From assembly GCA_964584495.1 (NCBI GenBank), contig CAZPAH010000090.1, positions 1 to 11,795 on the forward strand: a stretch of 11,795 nt of DNA, read 5' to 3'. The notes beneath the pieces are model-generated. The model saw nothing but the letters and a program-made list of their open reading frames with translations. It ran no database searches and was not told where the DNA came from. The number at the start of each line of letters is the position of its first letter. Within the stretch, counting starts at the first letter, position 1. Below are positions 1-6,494 of this stretch, one piece after another. Both the position numbers and the translations under genes were made by a program. The stretch is from CAZPAH01 sp964584495. GTDB lineage: Bacteria; Krumholzibacteriota; Krumholzibacteriia; Krumholzibacteriales; Krumholzibacteriaceae.

Positions 1-225
1 GATAACAGAGAACACTAATCGTTTTATACTCAAAGGAGGAAATCCAAGTGCGAGGTAGTTCTTATGCAGAATCAGGGCCAGCACCAGGCTCAGGATAATG
101 CCTACTGCCAGCTCCTGCCATTGATAGCTCGATGTGAGAGTTAGCCAGATTATTATTAGTATTAAAAAGAGATAGAGGAAATTCCTTGCTCGATGTGATT
201 CTTCCTTATGAACCTTCACCGACAC
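1..225 (-). CDS. mnhE: Na+/H+ antiporter subunit E (MnhE/MrpE-like), partial, runs off left edge
   Basis: I translated this reading frame by hand; 75 codons are visible before the window ends. After a short basic N-terminus there is a hydrophobic helix at residues 16-32 (FLYLFLILIIIWLTL), then SSYQWQELAVG, a second hydrophobic helix at about 40-53, and PPLSIKRLVFSVI. The order helix, W-L-L-T-x-S, Q-E-L-x-V-G, helix, K-R-L fits the N-terminal part of MnhE/MrpE, a membrane subunit of the multisubunit Mrp/Mnh monovalent cation/proton antiporter. The start is GTG at 225: AAAGGA lies 9 bases upstream, and an in-frame TAG precedes it. It begins 29 bases after rex with no terminator between, so co-transcription with rex is likely. 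The rest of the subunit and any mnhF/mnhG genes would lie beyond the window. The family call rests on motif recognition over 75 residues only. Confidence 0.7.
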   Translation of the reverse strand, partial: MSVKVHKEESHRARNFLYLFLILIIIWLTLTSSYQWQELAVGIILSLVLALILHKNYLALGFPPLSIKRLVFSVI

Positions 226-254
226 CTAGACATATCCTTTCATTATTGCACCCC

Positions 255-929
255 TCAAAGAATCTCTTGCCTGTTATCCGGGCGGGATCGATCCCGCACC
301 GCAGCCTCATCCCTAGAGGAATAATAGGCCAGCCGCGCTATTTCCCTGCTCAGATCAACGCAAGTGATCTTTATATTGTCCGGCATGAGCAGTTGGCATG
401 GAGCAAAAGACAGGATGGCACGCACGCCTCCGTTCGCCATGCGGCGGGAGATCTTAGGTGCCTCCGATTCGGGGACGGCCAGGACACCGAGCTGGATGTT
501 CTCGTCCTTAATTCTTTTTTCCAGGTCGGCCGCGTCCTCAACGGTTACTTGATTTATTTTCTTTCCTATCACTGCGGGCCGATTATCGAAGGCCATTACG
601 ATCTTGAAGCCCTCCGATTCGAAATTCGAATATGCCAGCAGCGCCTTTCCGATATTTCCCACGCCGACCAGGGCGACCTTATTGACCGGATCCAACCCAA
701 GAATGCTTCGTATCTTTTGAATCAGGTCATCGACTTCATACCCGACCCCCCTCTTTCCCAGTTCGCCGAAATAGGAAAAATCCTTCCGTATGATGGAGGG
801 CTTGACGTTGCAAACCTCGGCAAGCCTTGAGGAGGAGACGGTCTTGACATTTTCCTTCTGCAGGCACACAAATGCCCTGAAATAAAGAAGAAGGCGGCTG
901 ATCGTCTCTTGCGGTATTGATTTATTCAT
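255..929 (-). CDS. rex: Redox-sensing transcriptional repressor Rex
   Basis: Rex is a cytoplasmic dimeric repressor that senses the NADH/NAD+ ratio: NADH binding releases it from DNA, de-repressing fermentative, respiratory or redox-balancing genes. The 224-residue length is normal for the family. Residues 1-80 form the winged-helix DNA-binding domain, with the hallmark KPSIIRKDFSYFGELGKRG at about 43-61. Residues 84-190 form a Rossmann NAD(H)-binding domain with GVGNIG at 89-94 and the acidic end of strand 2 (AFDN, about 113-116). The helix after VDLSREIARLAYY is the domain-swapped C-terminal helix, followed by a polar tail of about 15 residues. The ATG at 929 has AAGG 8 bases upstream and matches the family N-terminus. 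A palindromic Rex-type operator lies just upstream, so autoregulation is expected. The next gene on the same strand is an antiporter subunit. Confidence 0.96.
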   Translation of the reverse strand: MNKSIPQETISRLLLYFRAFVCLQKENVKTVSSSRLAEVCNVKPSIIRKDFSYFGELGKRGVGYEVDDLIQKIRSILGLDPVNKVALVGVGNIGKALLAYSNFESEGFKIVMAFDNRPAVIGKKINQVTVEDAADLEKRIKDENIQLGVLAVPESEAPKISRRMANGGVRAILSFAPCQLLMPDNIKITCVDLSREIARLAYYSSRDEAAVRDRSRPDNRQEIL

Positions 930-939
930 ATTCTCAACC

Positions 940-957
940 TTGTGATAGTGATCACAT
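940..957. promoter_or_regulatory. Rex operator (ROP-type box) upstream of rex
   Basis: The sequence contains the perfect palindrome TGTGAT-AGTG-ATCACA at 941-956. Over 940-957 it reads TTGTGA-N6-TCACAT, one base short of the known Rex consensus TTGTGA-N6-TCACAA. It lies 11 bases before the rex ATG on the minus strand, between the predicted promoter and the start codon, and its last bases overlap the AAGG ribosome site. Bound Rex would block transcription of rex and the following antiporter gene. Identification is by consensus match, with rex itself adjacent. Confidence 0.75.
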
Positions 958-971
958 TCACATTGTATGGC

Positions 972-1000
972 ATTTTATACGGCGTCACCACCGACGTCAA
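972..1000 (-). promoter_or_regulatory. Predicted sigma70-type promoter of rex
   Basis: On the minus strand, TTGACG (1000-995) is followed by a 17-base spacer and TAAAAT (977-972); both hexamers match the consensus at five of six positions. A shifted -10 TATAAA (979-974) with a 15-base spacer is also possible. The start point would fall near 965, placing the Rex palindrome at about +10 to +25. Confidence 0.55.
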
Positions 1001-1042
1001 CAACTTTTTTACCGTGCCCTGCAAATTTTTTAATGTAATGAT

Positions 1043-1056
1043 TTCAACGGGTTGAA
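1043..1056. promoter_or_regulatory. Short palindrome in the rex / thioredoxin-fold gene divergent gap
   Basis: TTCAAC-GG-GTTGAA is a perfect 6-2-6 inverted repeat midway between the divergent genes. It could be an operator half-site pair, but no nearby gene encodes a regulator other than Rex, and it does not match the Rex box. The rest of this 284-bp gap holds the rex promoter and operator at its left end and, at 1171-1180, an extended -10-like TGTG-TAATAT that may serve the gene starting at 1214 (no good -35). Confidence 0.25.
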
Positions 1057-1213
1057 GGCGCGCACCAACGATAATCCCCAACATGGACAGCTTTAGAACT
1101 CCCATTGCCTAGAAATGGCTTACTCTAATAAACGTTATCAGGAAATAGGGCATGAAAAGTGTGCAGGTTGTGTGTAATATAGGGAAAGAAATGAGGCAAA
1201 AGGGAGAATCGAG

Positions 1214-1684
1214 ATGAAAAGATCAGGGATAATACTCTTGGTTTTGATGATGTCATCAATAGTTTTCGGACAGGAATCCAAAATGGCTGCTCTTGAAATA
1301 TTTTATAAGAATAAAAGGCCTTCTCAACAGGCACTGGCGGAAATCAATAAGGTAGTCGAAAAATACGAGAAAACCTACAAGGTTTCCTACTATCTTATCA
1401 CCGATCCATCGAATTCCGGGATAATCGGCAAATACGGCCTGCCATCGACACACTTTCCGGTAGCTGTTGTAATCAACGGAATATTTACAGCTGAGATCGA
1501 TGGCAGGATCGTCTCTTTTGTTCATTTTCCGGAGTCCATGAAAGGCATCGGCAGGCATGAAGGCAACTGGTCGATTTCCTGCCTGGAAGCCGTATTGAAG
1601 GATAACTCTCTATTAGCCGACAAAAATATCCTACCGGAGTTGAAAGAGGAAAGCGAAAACGAAAAGTGCGATGAATCGGAATAA
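1214..1684 (+). CDS. Secreted thioredoxin-fold protein lacking CxxC, function unknown
   Basis: This 156-residue protein has a signal peptide (basic MKR, hydrophobic IILLVLMMSSIVFG, likely cut before QES), so it should act outside the cytoplasm. The mature part follows the thioredoxin-fold order: strand (ALEIFYK), long helix with QQALAEINKVVEKYEKTY, strand (KVSYYLIT), GKYGLPSTHFPVAVVING with a proline where thioredoxins carry the cis-Pro, two strands (FTAEIDGRIVSFVHFP) and a final helix containing the only mature-region Cys before the C-terminal one. The usual CxxC after strand 1 is replaced by YKNKRPSQQ, so dithiol redox chemistry is not expected. The tail is highly acidic. GGGAG lies 7 bases before the ATG. 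The fold call is from pattern, not from a recognised family, and a binding or scaffold role is only inferred. It probably stands alone: its neighbours are divergent rex and a separately promoted gene. Confidence 0.8.
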   Translation: MKRSGIILLVLMMSSIVFGQESKMAALEIFYKNKRPSQQALAEINKVVEKYEKTYKVSYYLITDPSNSGIIGKYGLPSTHFPVAVVINGIFTAEIDGRIVSFVHFPESMKGIGRHEGNWSISCLEAVLKDNSLLADKNILPELKEESENEKCDESE

Positions 1685-1750
1685 TTATTTGAGGGTACAG
1701 CTCTCGGTAGGGTAACACAAGACCGGCACCAAGAATCCGTCTACAACTGC

Positions 1751-1779
1751 TTGGAAATCCAGACGATTTGGTTTATAAT
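1751..1779 (+). promoter_or_regulatory. Strong sigma70-type promoter of the leucine-rich-repeat lipoprotein gene
   Basis: TTGGAA (1751-1756), a 17-base spacer, then a perfect TATAAT (1774-1779). Transcription would begin near 1786, about 65 bases before the ATG at 1852 and just before a strong hairpin. Confidence 0.65.
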
Positions 1780-1788
1780 CGAGCGGGG

Positions 1789-1811
1789 CGGCGTTCTATG
1801 CTCGAACGCCG
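1789..1811 (+). promoter_or_regulatory. 8-bp hairpin at the 5' end of the predicted leader (or terminator of the upstream gene)
   Basis: CGGCGTTC (1789-1796) and GAACGCCG (1804-1811) pair perfectly around a 7-base loop, and ATTTTACC follows. With the promoter at 1751-1779, the hairpin would begin about three bases into the mRNA, like known 5'-end stabilising hairpins. Alternatively, the stem plus the short T run is a weak intrinsic terminator for the gene ending at 1684. It could do both. Confidence 0.5.
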
Positions 1812-1851
1812 ATTTTACCAGAAACTCTGATTTTCGGGACAGGAGAAAACC

Positions 1852-4800
1852 ATGAGGCTATCTATCAGCTGTATGCTACTGATTTCGATATTGGCGCTCA
1901 ATTCCGGTTGCGGCTCGGACGAAAGCCCCGTCGAGCCGGCTTCCTCGGCCAAGGCGATCACCTCCTTCAGCTTCCTGGCTTCAGACAACACCGCGTTGGC
2001 GGTCGACGTTGTCGCCTCCATAGCCGGATCGTTGATAACGGCCGCCGTGCCCGCCGGAACCGACGTGACCGGACTTGTCGCGACCTTCACGACCACCGGC
2101 GAGTCGGTGAGCGCCGGCGCGGCCCCCCAGGTCAGCGGCACTACGGCCAACGACTTCTCCTCTCCTGTTACATATACCGTGGTCGCGGAGAATGGATCGA
2201 CTCAGGACTACACGGTAACAGTGACCGAGGAAGCGAGCGCTAAAGAGATCACCGCCTTCAGCTTCCTCGCCTCCGACAACGCGGCCCTGGCCTCGGACGT
2301 CGTGGCAGTTATCGTAGGGACATCTATCACCGCCGTCGTGCCGACCGGAACGGACGTGACCGCGCTCGTAGCGAGCTTCACCACCACCGGTGCGTCGGTC
2401 CGAGTCGGCCCGACCACGCAGGTCAGCGGCGCTACGGCCAACAACTTCTCCTCTCCGGTCATATATACCGTAGTCGGCTCTGACGCCTCCACAAGGGACT
2501 ACACGGTAACCGTAACCGATGCTTCGAGCTCTAAGGAGATAACGGCCTTCAGCTTCCTCGCCGACGACAACGTGGGTCTGGCCGCCGATGTCGTCGCCTC
2601 GATCGTCGGAGCTTCGATCACAGCCACCATACCGATCGGGATGGACGCAAGCGCCCTCGTCGCAACCTTCTCCACAACGGGATCCTCAGTGCGCGTAGGC
2701 CCTACCACCCAGGTCAGCGGTGTCACTGCCAACGATTTCTCATCGCCGGTCACATATACGGTGGTTGCGGAGGATGCGTCGACACAGGATTACACCGTCA
2801 CCGTAAATCATTCGGCTATATGGAACGGCAACTACACGATCCACAACGCCGACGACATGGCGGTCATCGAGGGATACACGGAGATAACGGGGTACCTGCA
2901 GATTATTTCCAACCTGACCGACGTGGACGGGCTTTCGAGCCTTACCACGGTCGGCGGAATGCTCCAGATCTACAACAACATGTCTTTGACCGATCTTACC
3001 GGGCTCTCGTCGCTCACTTCCGTCGGAGGCAGGCTGGAGATCTACAACAACGACGCATTGACCAACGTCACCGGGCTCGGCGGGGTTGCCACGGTCGGTC
3101 AAAGCCTCGAGATCACCGGCAACGATCTGCTCGTAAACCTCGACGGGCTCTCCGGACTTGGTGCGGTAGGGACATTCGTCGAGATCATCAACAACTACGT
3201 ACTGAACAGCATCTCGGGCCTTTCGAACCTTACTTCCATCCCCGGTTCGCTTGTAATCGAGCGCAACCCGCTGCTCGCCAGCCTGACGGGGCTCGAGCAG
3301 ATCACATCGATCGGTATAGGCGATAACGAGCTCGGCCTGGAGATTTCCGGTAACGATGCTCTTTCCGATCTTACGGGACTCGACAATCTCGTGTCGATCA
3401 CCGGAGGCATTCAAATAAATGGTAATGACCTTCTCACCTCCCTCGAGGGGATTGGCGACCTGGCGTCGGTCGGCGAATACATCTCGATCACCGGCAACCC
3501 GCTCCTTGCAACCCTGGCCCATCTGGCCTCCTTGACATCGGTGCCGTCCCTCATAGTCGGTAGCAACTACTACGGCGGCAACCCCAGTCTCACTACCATC
3601 GATATCCCGACGCTGGAAAGCACCGGCAGGCTGTCGGTCGAATCGAACGCCGGGCTCATCGACCTTGCCGGTCTGACTTCGCTTGCGAGCATCGGCGATC
3701 TCTCAGTAAACTCCAACGCATCTCTTACTACCCTCGGGTTCGGCTCGGCCGCCGCTTCACCGCTAGTCGTCACCGGCTACATCGAAATCTTCCGCAACGA
3801 CATGCTCGAGGACCTGGGCGGTGTCGAGGCCACTACTACCCTCAGCGGTTACGTAAAGATAATCGACAACCCGCTGCTCAACTCCATCTCCGCTCTCAAC
3901 GGCGTTGTCTCTATCGGCGGTTATCTCCATATCGGCTCGGTAGACTTCGGCGGAAATCCCAGCCTTCCCGACCTCGGCTTTCCCAGCCTGCAGACAATAG
4001 GCGGGTATCTCACCATCGAGGACAACGATAACGCAGCATTGACCAGTCTCGCGTTCGGCAACCTGCAATCGGTTGGCGGAAGTATAGAGATCCGCGACAA
4101 CGCCAATCTCCTCGACATCGCCGGCCTCGACAACCTGACAACGATCCAGGGCAGCCTGGAAATCGAGGACAATGTCGATCTCATCAGCATTTCGGCGCTT
4201 GACGGGATCGCCTCTATTTCAGGCAACCTGTTGATCGACAGCAACATCTCGCTGGACAACCTGCTCGGACTCGACGACCTCACCACGATCGGCTACAATC
4301 TCATAATCGCCAACAACCACGAGCTCGATCATCTCGACAACCTGGCCTCACTGACCTCGCTCGGCGGCAACCTCGAAATCGACAGGAACTACACCCTGGA
4401 CAACATCGACGGCCTTGCCGGCCTCACAGCGCTGAACGGCTCTAACAGTCACCTGTGGGTGATGAACAACTCGTTACTTCGGAACATCGACGGCCTAAAC
4501 GGCATCCAAGCGATAAACGGACAGGTCTGGATATCTTATAACGGGATCTCCAGCCTCGACCTGTCCAGCCTGCAGGCTATTCCCCGCGACCTCCGTATTC
4601 AGAACAACACCAACATCTCCACGATCGACATGCGTTCACTTACCAGCATCGGGATCGACCTCATTCTCGACAACACATCGGTCATATCCTCTATCAACTT
4701 CGACGCCCTCACACACGTGGGACGCCATATCTACATCCGCGGCATCCAGGGACTGACCGACCTCTCTATCCTTGCCGGCTTCGCGGCTTCCAGCGACGCG

Positions 4801-5220
4801 CTCGGCGGCGACCTCGCGCTGGCTAACAATTCGAGCCTTTCAAACATCGACGTGTTGAGCGGTTTCACATCGATAGTAGGCTATCTGGACATCACAAATA
4901 ACGACAACCTGGCATCGCTGGATCCGTTGGCGGGTATTTCATCAATCGGCGGTTCACTCTGGGTGCGCAACAATGCGCTTATATCGAACCTCGGCGGCCT
5001 TGCGTCTGTATCCTCGATAGGCGGCCTGCTGATGATCGACGACAACCCTTCGCTGACCGCCCTCGGACTCGACGCCCTCTCGAGCCTCACTTATGACCTG
5101 TACGTGCGGGACAACGCGAACCTTTGCGCGGACCGGGCCACGGATCTCCAGGCTCAACTCGAGGGTTACGGCTGGGCCCGAACCGCCTACCTGTCGGGAA
5201 ATACCGGTTCCTGCCCTTGA
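1852..5220 (+). CDS. Large putative surface lipoprotein: three DUF5018-like modules plus about 30 leucine-rich repeats
   Basis: This 1122-residue protein starts with a lipoprotein-like signal (MRLSISCMLLISILALNSGC). Cys20 would be the lipidated residue, although Asn at -3 is atypical for a lipobox. Residues 34-319 are three tandem 97-residue modules (starting at 34, 131 and 228), each KxITxFSFLAxDN..., TGTDVTxLVAxFTTTG, VxxG, QVSGxTANxFSSPVxYTV and ending TQDYTVTV. I recognise this as the DUF5018-like immunoglobulin-type fold. From about residue 345 to 1090 there are roughly 30 repeats of about 24 residues: LxIxxN, then xxLxxLxGL, then xxLxSIGG, resembling the leucine-rich repeats of receptor L-domains. 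The last segment (LCADRATD...YLSGNTGSC) contains two cysteines and looks like a C-terminal cap. Likely role: surface adhesion or ligand binding (inferred). AGGAG lies 6 bases before the ATG. No enzymatic motif is visible. Confidence 0.9.
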   Translation: MRLSISCMLLISILALNSGCGSDESPVEPASSAKAITSFSFLASDNTALAVDVVASIAGSLITAAVPAGTDVTGLVATFTTTGESVSAGAAPQVSGTTANDFSSPVTYTVVAENGSTQDYTVTVTEEASAKEITAFSFLASDNAALASDVVAVIVGTSITAVVPTGTDVTALVASFTTTGASVRVGPTTQVSGATANNFSSPVIYTVVGSDASTRDYTVTVTDASSSKEITAFSFLADDNVGLAADVVASIVGASITATIPIGMDASALVATFSTTGSSVRVGPTTQVSGVTANDFSSPVTYTVVAEDASTQDYTVTVNHSAIWNGNYTIHNADDMAVIEGYTEITGYLQIISNLTDVDGLSSLTTVGGMLQIYNNMSLTDLTGLSSLTSVGGRLEIYNNDALTNVTGLGGVATVGQSLEITGNDLLVNLDGLSGLGAVGTFVEIINNYVLNSISGLSNLTSIPGSLVIERNPLLASLTGLEQITSIGIGDNELGLEISGNDALSDLTGLDNLVSITGGIQINGNDLLTSLEGIGDLASVGEYISITGNPLLATLAHLASLTSVPSLIVGSNYYGGNPSLTTIDIPTLESTGRLSVESNAGLIDLAGLTSLASIGDLSVNSNASLTTLGFGSAAASPLVVTGYIEIFRNDMLEDLGGVEATTTLSGYVKIIDNPLLNSISALNGVVSIGGYLHIGSVDFGGNPSLPDLGFPSLQTIGGYLTIEDNDNAALTSLAFGNLQSVGGSIEIRDNANLLDIAGLDNLTTIQGSLEIEDNVDLISISALDGIASISGNLLIDSNISLDNLLGLDDLTTIGYNLIIANNHELDHLDNLASLTSLGGNLEIDRNYTLDNIDGLAGLTALNGSNSHLWVMNNSLLRNIDGLNGIQAINGQVWISYNGISSLDLSSLQAIPRDLRIQNNTNISTIDMRSLTSIGIDLILDNTSVISSINFDALTHVGRHIYIRGIQGLTDLSILAGFAASSDALGGDLALANNSSLSNIDVLSGFTSIVGYLDITNNDNLASLDPLAGISSIGGSLWVRNNALISNLGGLASVSSIGGLLMIDDNPSLTALGLDALSSLTYDLYVRDNANLCADRATDLQAQLEGYGWARTAYLSGNTGSCP
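1951..2811 (+). repeat. Three tandem 291-bp coding repeats (97-residue modules)
   Basis: The modules begin at codons 34, 131 and 228, so the period is exactly 97 codons, with the third unit slightly shorter at its end. Shared protein blocks are ITxFSFLA, a [TS]TTG segment, QVSGxTANxFSSPV and DYTVTV. Exact spacing with diverged sequence suggests old internal duplication with module length held by fold constraints. Confidence 0.85.
2890..5130 (+). repeat. Leucine-rich repeat array, about 30 units of about 72 bp
   Basis: Most units are 24 codons (72 bp) and show LxIxxN followed by a leucine-rich half ending GLxxLxSIGG. Longer units interrupt the array where NYYGGNPSLTTI and VDFGGNPSLPDL occur, both carrying a GGNPSL insertion, at about 3560-3600 and 3945-3970. 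Units are diverged at DNA level, so this is an old repeat protein, not a recent expansion. Confidence 0.8.
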
Positions 5221-5230
5221 TCGGCAGGGA
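5208..5230 (+). terminator. Hairpin spanning the stop codon of the repeat lipoprotein gene
   Basis: CCTGCC (5210-5215) pairs with GGCAGG (5223-5228); the stem extends to eight pairs using a T-G wobble and a T-A pair (5208/5230). The 7-base loop CTTGATC overlaps the TGA stop (5218-5220). Only CACGATTATTT follows rather than a T run, so it is a poor intrinsic terminator and may instead protect the 3' end. The convergent methyltransferase gene ends 165 bases further on. Confidence 0.35.
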
Positions 5231-5336
5231 CACGATTATTTATGAGACTTGATCCACCGTTGCGGTGTCGAATGATGAGAAAGACTGCGAACCTGGTTCC
5301 ACGATCGTCAATATTGAGCTCGTACTTATCACCATA

Positions 5337-5360
5337 GCGGATGGAATTAATGGAAGGGAC
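5337..5360 (+). repeat. Outlying copy of the dispersed GGAATAAATAGAAGGGAC-type motif
   Basis: GCGGATGGAATTAATGG followed by AAGGGACGG resembles the core of the intergenic element found at 8.5-11.7 kb. It lies in the short gap between two convergent genes. The match is over about 20 bases with several mismatches, so it is the weakest member listed together with 11266-11288. Confidence 0.35.
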
Positions 5361-5385
5361 GGACGGATTGAGCACCATTATCTTT

Positions 5386-6060
5386 TCAGGTCGGCTTCTG
5401 TAATGCAAGACATACATCTCCCATCAACCTTCTACACTTACAAGTTGATATCGTTATGTCATATAACTTGCCGAGTTTGCCAATAACCGGATACTTACAG
5501 AGATACCCCTCGACAAACGACCAGCGCTTTTCCTCTTTCCCCCGAAATCCATTGTAGAGAAAAACATCGAGCAATTCGGAAATGCTGTTATAGGCGTATT
5601 TCGTATCCCACCCATGCCCTCTGCGGATCAGTTTGTGAACCCATAGGGGAGTATGTCTCGCCAAGACAAACTCAGGAGCCAGTGTATTCGGCACTGTAGC
5701 TACGAATAGTCCGCCCGGAGCAAGTACCCGGTAAATCTCCTGGGATGCCCCATCGATGTTCTTTACGTGCTCTAACACGTAATTCGCAAGAACGGCGACA
5801 TAGCGACCAGAGCTCACCGGTCTCATGTCATCAATTGAACACTGCCAGCATTTTCTTACCGTAGGAAAATCTACATTGCAGTCCTCAATGTCTATGCGAT
5901 CACAAACATATCTGCATCCAACTTTTACAAGCTGCCCCTCGATCGATATACTCCGCCCTGCGCCTGCATTTAAAATCCGGTGTGCATTTGCATCGGTTTC
6001 ATGTGATTTCAGGAACCGGGCAAGCTTCTCGACTAGATGCTCCTCTGCCGGTGTCGGCAT
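5386..6060 (-). CDS. Class I SAM-dependent methyltransferase
   Basis: This 224-residue cytosolic protein has the class I methyltransferase order: a leader helix; motif I ILNAGAG at 29-35 (S-adenosylmethionine loop); DRIDIED at about 54-60 with the acidic residue after strand 2; CSIDDMRP at 74-81; motif IV-like YVAVLANYVLEHV at 87-99; and the strand 5 region VLAPGGLFVATVPN at 112-125. The EHVKN...RVLxPGGLF arrangement is typical of the Methyltransf_11/ubiE-like group. The substrate cannot be read from the sequence. It has a C-terminal extension rich in aromatic and basic residues, with several cysteines (KCWQC at 70-74 and CKC near 207-209), but no clear metal-site pattern. The ATG has AAGG 8-9 bases upstream. 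It stands alone on the minus strand: the gap behind it is gene-poor. Confidence 0.88.
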   Translation of the reverse strand: MPTPAEEHLVEKLARFLKSHETDANAHRILNAGAGRSISIEGQLVKVGCRYVCDRIDIEDCNVDFPTVRKCWQCSIDDMRPVSSGRYVAVLANYVLEHVKNIDGASQEIYRVLAPGGLFVATVPNTLAPEFVLARHTPLWVHKLIRRGHGWDTKYAYNSISELLDVFLYNGFRGKEEKRWSFVEGYLCKYPVIGKLGKLYDITISTCKCRRLMGDVCLALQKPT

Positions 6061-6494
6061 ACGATAACCTTACTGTGGGACAGCGGCCTAACACCCAGCC
6101 AATAAACCGGGACAACTACACCGCCGTTCGGAAGAATCCTACTACACGATCAAACTGCTCTTTCACCCTGCCCTTCCCAATAAATGTTTCCGCTTCAACT
6201 GCGGGCTTTCCTGGCGCTGCTTATCCTCTCCGCTGCTAGTAACAGGCATACGCCGACTTAGAACAAAAGTTAATTTTTATTAGCTGATTTTGAGAAACCC
6301 TTATTTCCTCAACGACCACATTCTATCACAACACTCATCAGATTGCAGCAATTTTCTTTAAGCTCCTATAGCAGATTCATCGACTTATCGTTGCAAGTGC
6401 GCCAAAACAGAAATATCCAACTTGAAAAATTTCGGATCCGATCGTATTAGCTGTCTGTCGGCATATCCATCCCATTTCGTCGGCACGCTTTAGA
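6061..6494. other. Gene-poor gap with possible coding debris on the minus strand
   Basis: No intact gene is supported. Two short overlapping minus-strand frames look gene-like. One starts ATG at 6249 (MPVTSSGEDKQRQES...) and stops at 6163. The other is open from 6220 to 6116 (includes VEAETFIGKGRVKEQFDRVV) and lacks a start codon. Together they could be a frameshifted remnant of one gene just upstream of the methyltransferase. I do not recognise a family. The right half (6260-6480) is AT-rich and appears non-coding. Confidence 0.25.

Noticed and set aside
186..830. A 214-codon plus-strand frame opposite rex
   Set aside because: Rex is unambiguous on the minus strand; the opposite frame has no domain and covers the rex stop and the antiporter gene start.
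2740..3522. A 260-codon minus-strand frame inside the repeat lipoprotein gene
   Set aside because: It mirrors the repeat codons of the clearly coding plus strand (lipoprotein signal, modules, solenoid) and shows no family features.
5265..5486. 73-codon plus-strand frame overlapping the 3' end of the methyltransferase gene
   Set aside because: It has no ribosome site or family features and runs into a confident gene on the other strand.
6088..6100. Possible integron attC half-site (GGCCTAACACCC)
   Set aside because: It resembles the RYYYAAC end of attC, but no matching GTTRRRY partner or folded core follows within about 150 bases, and no integrase is seen.
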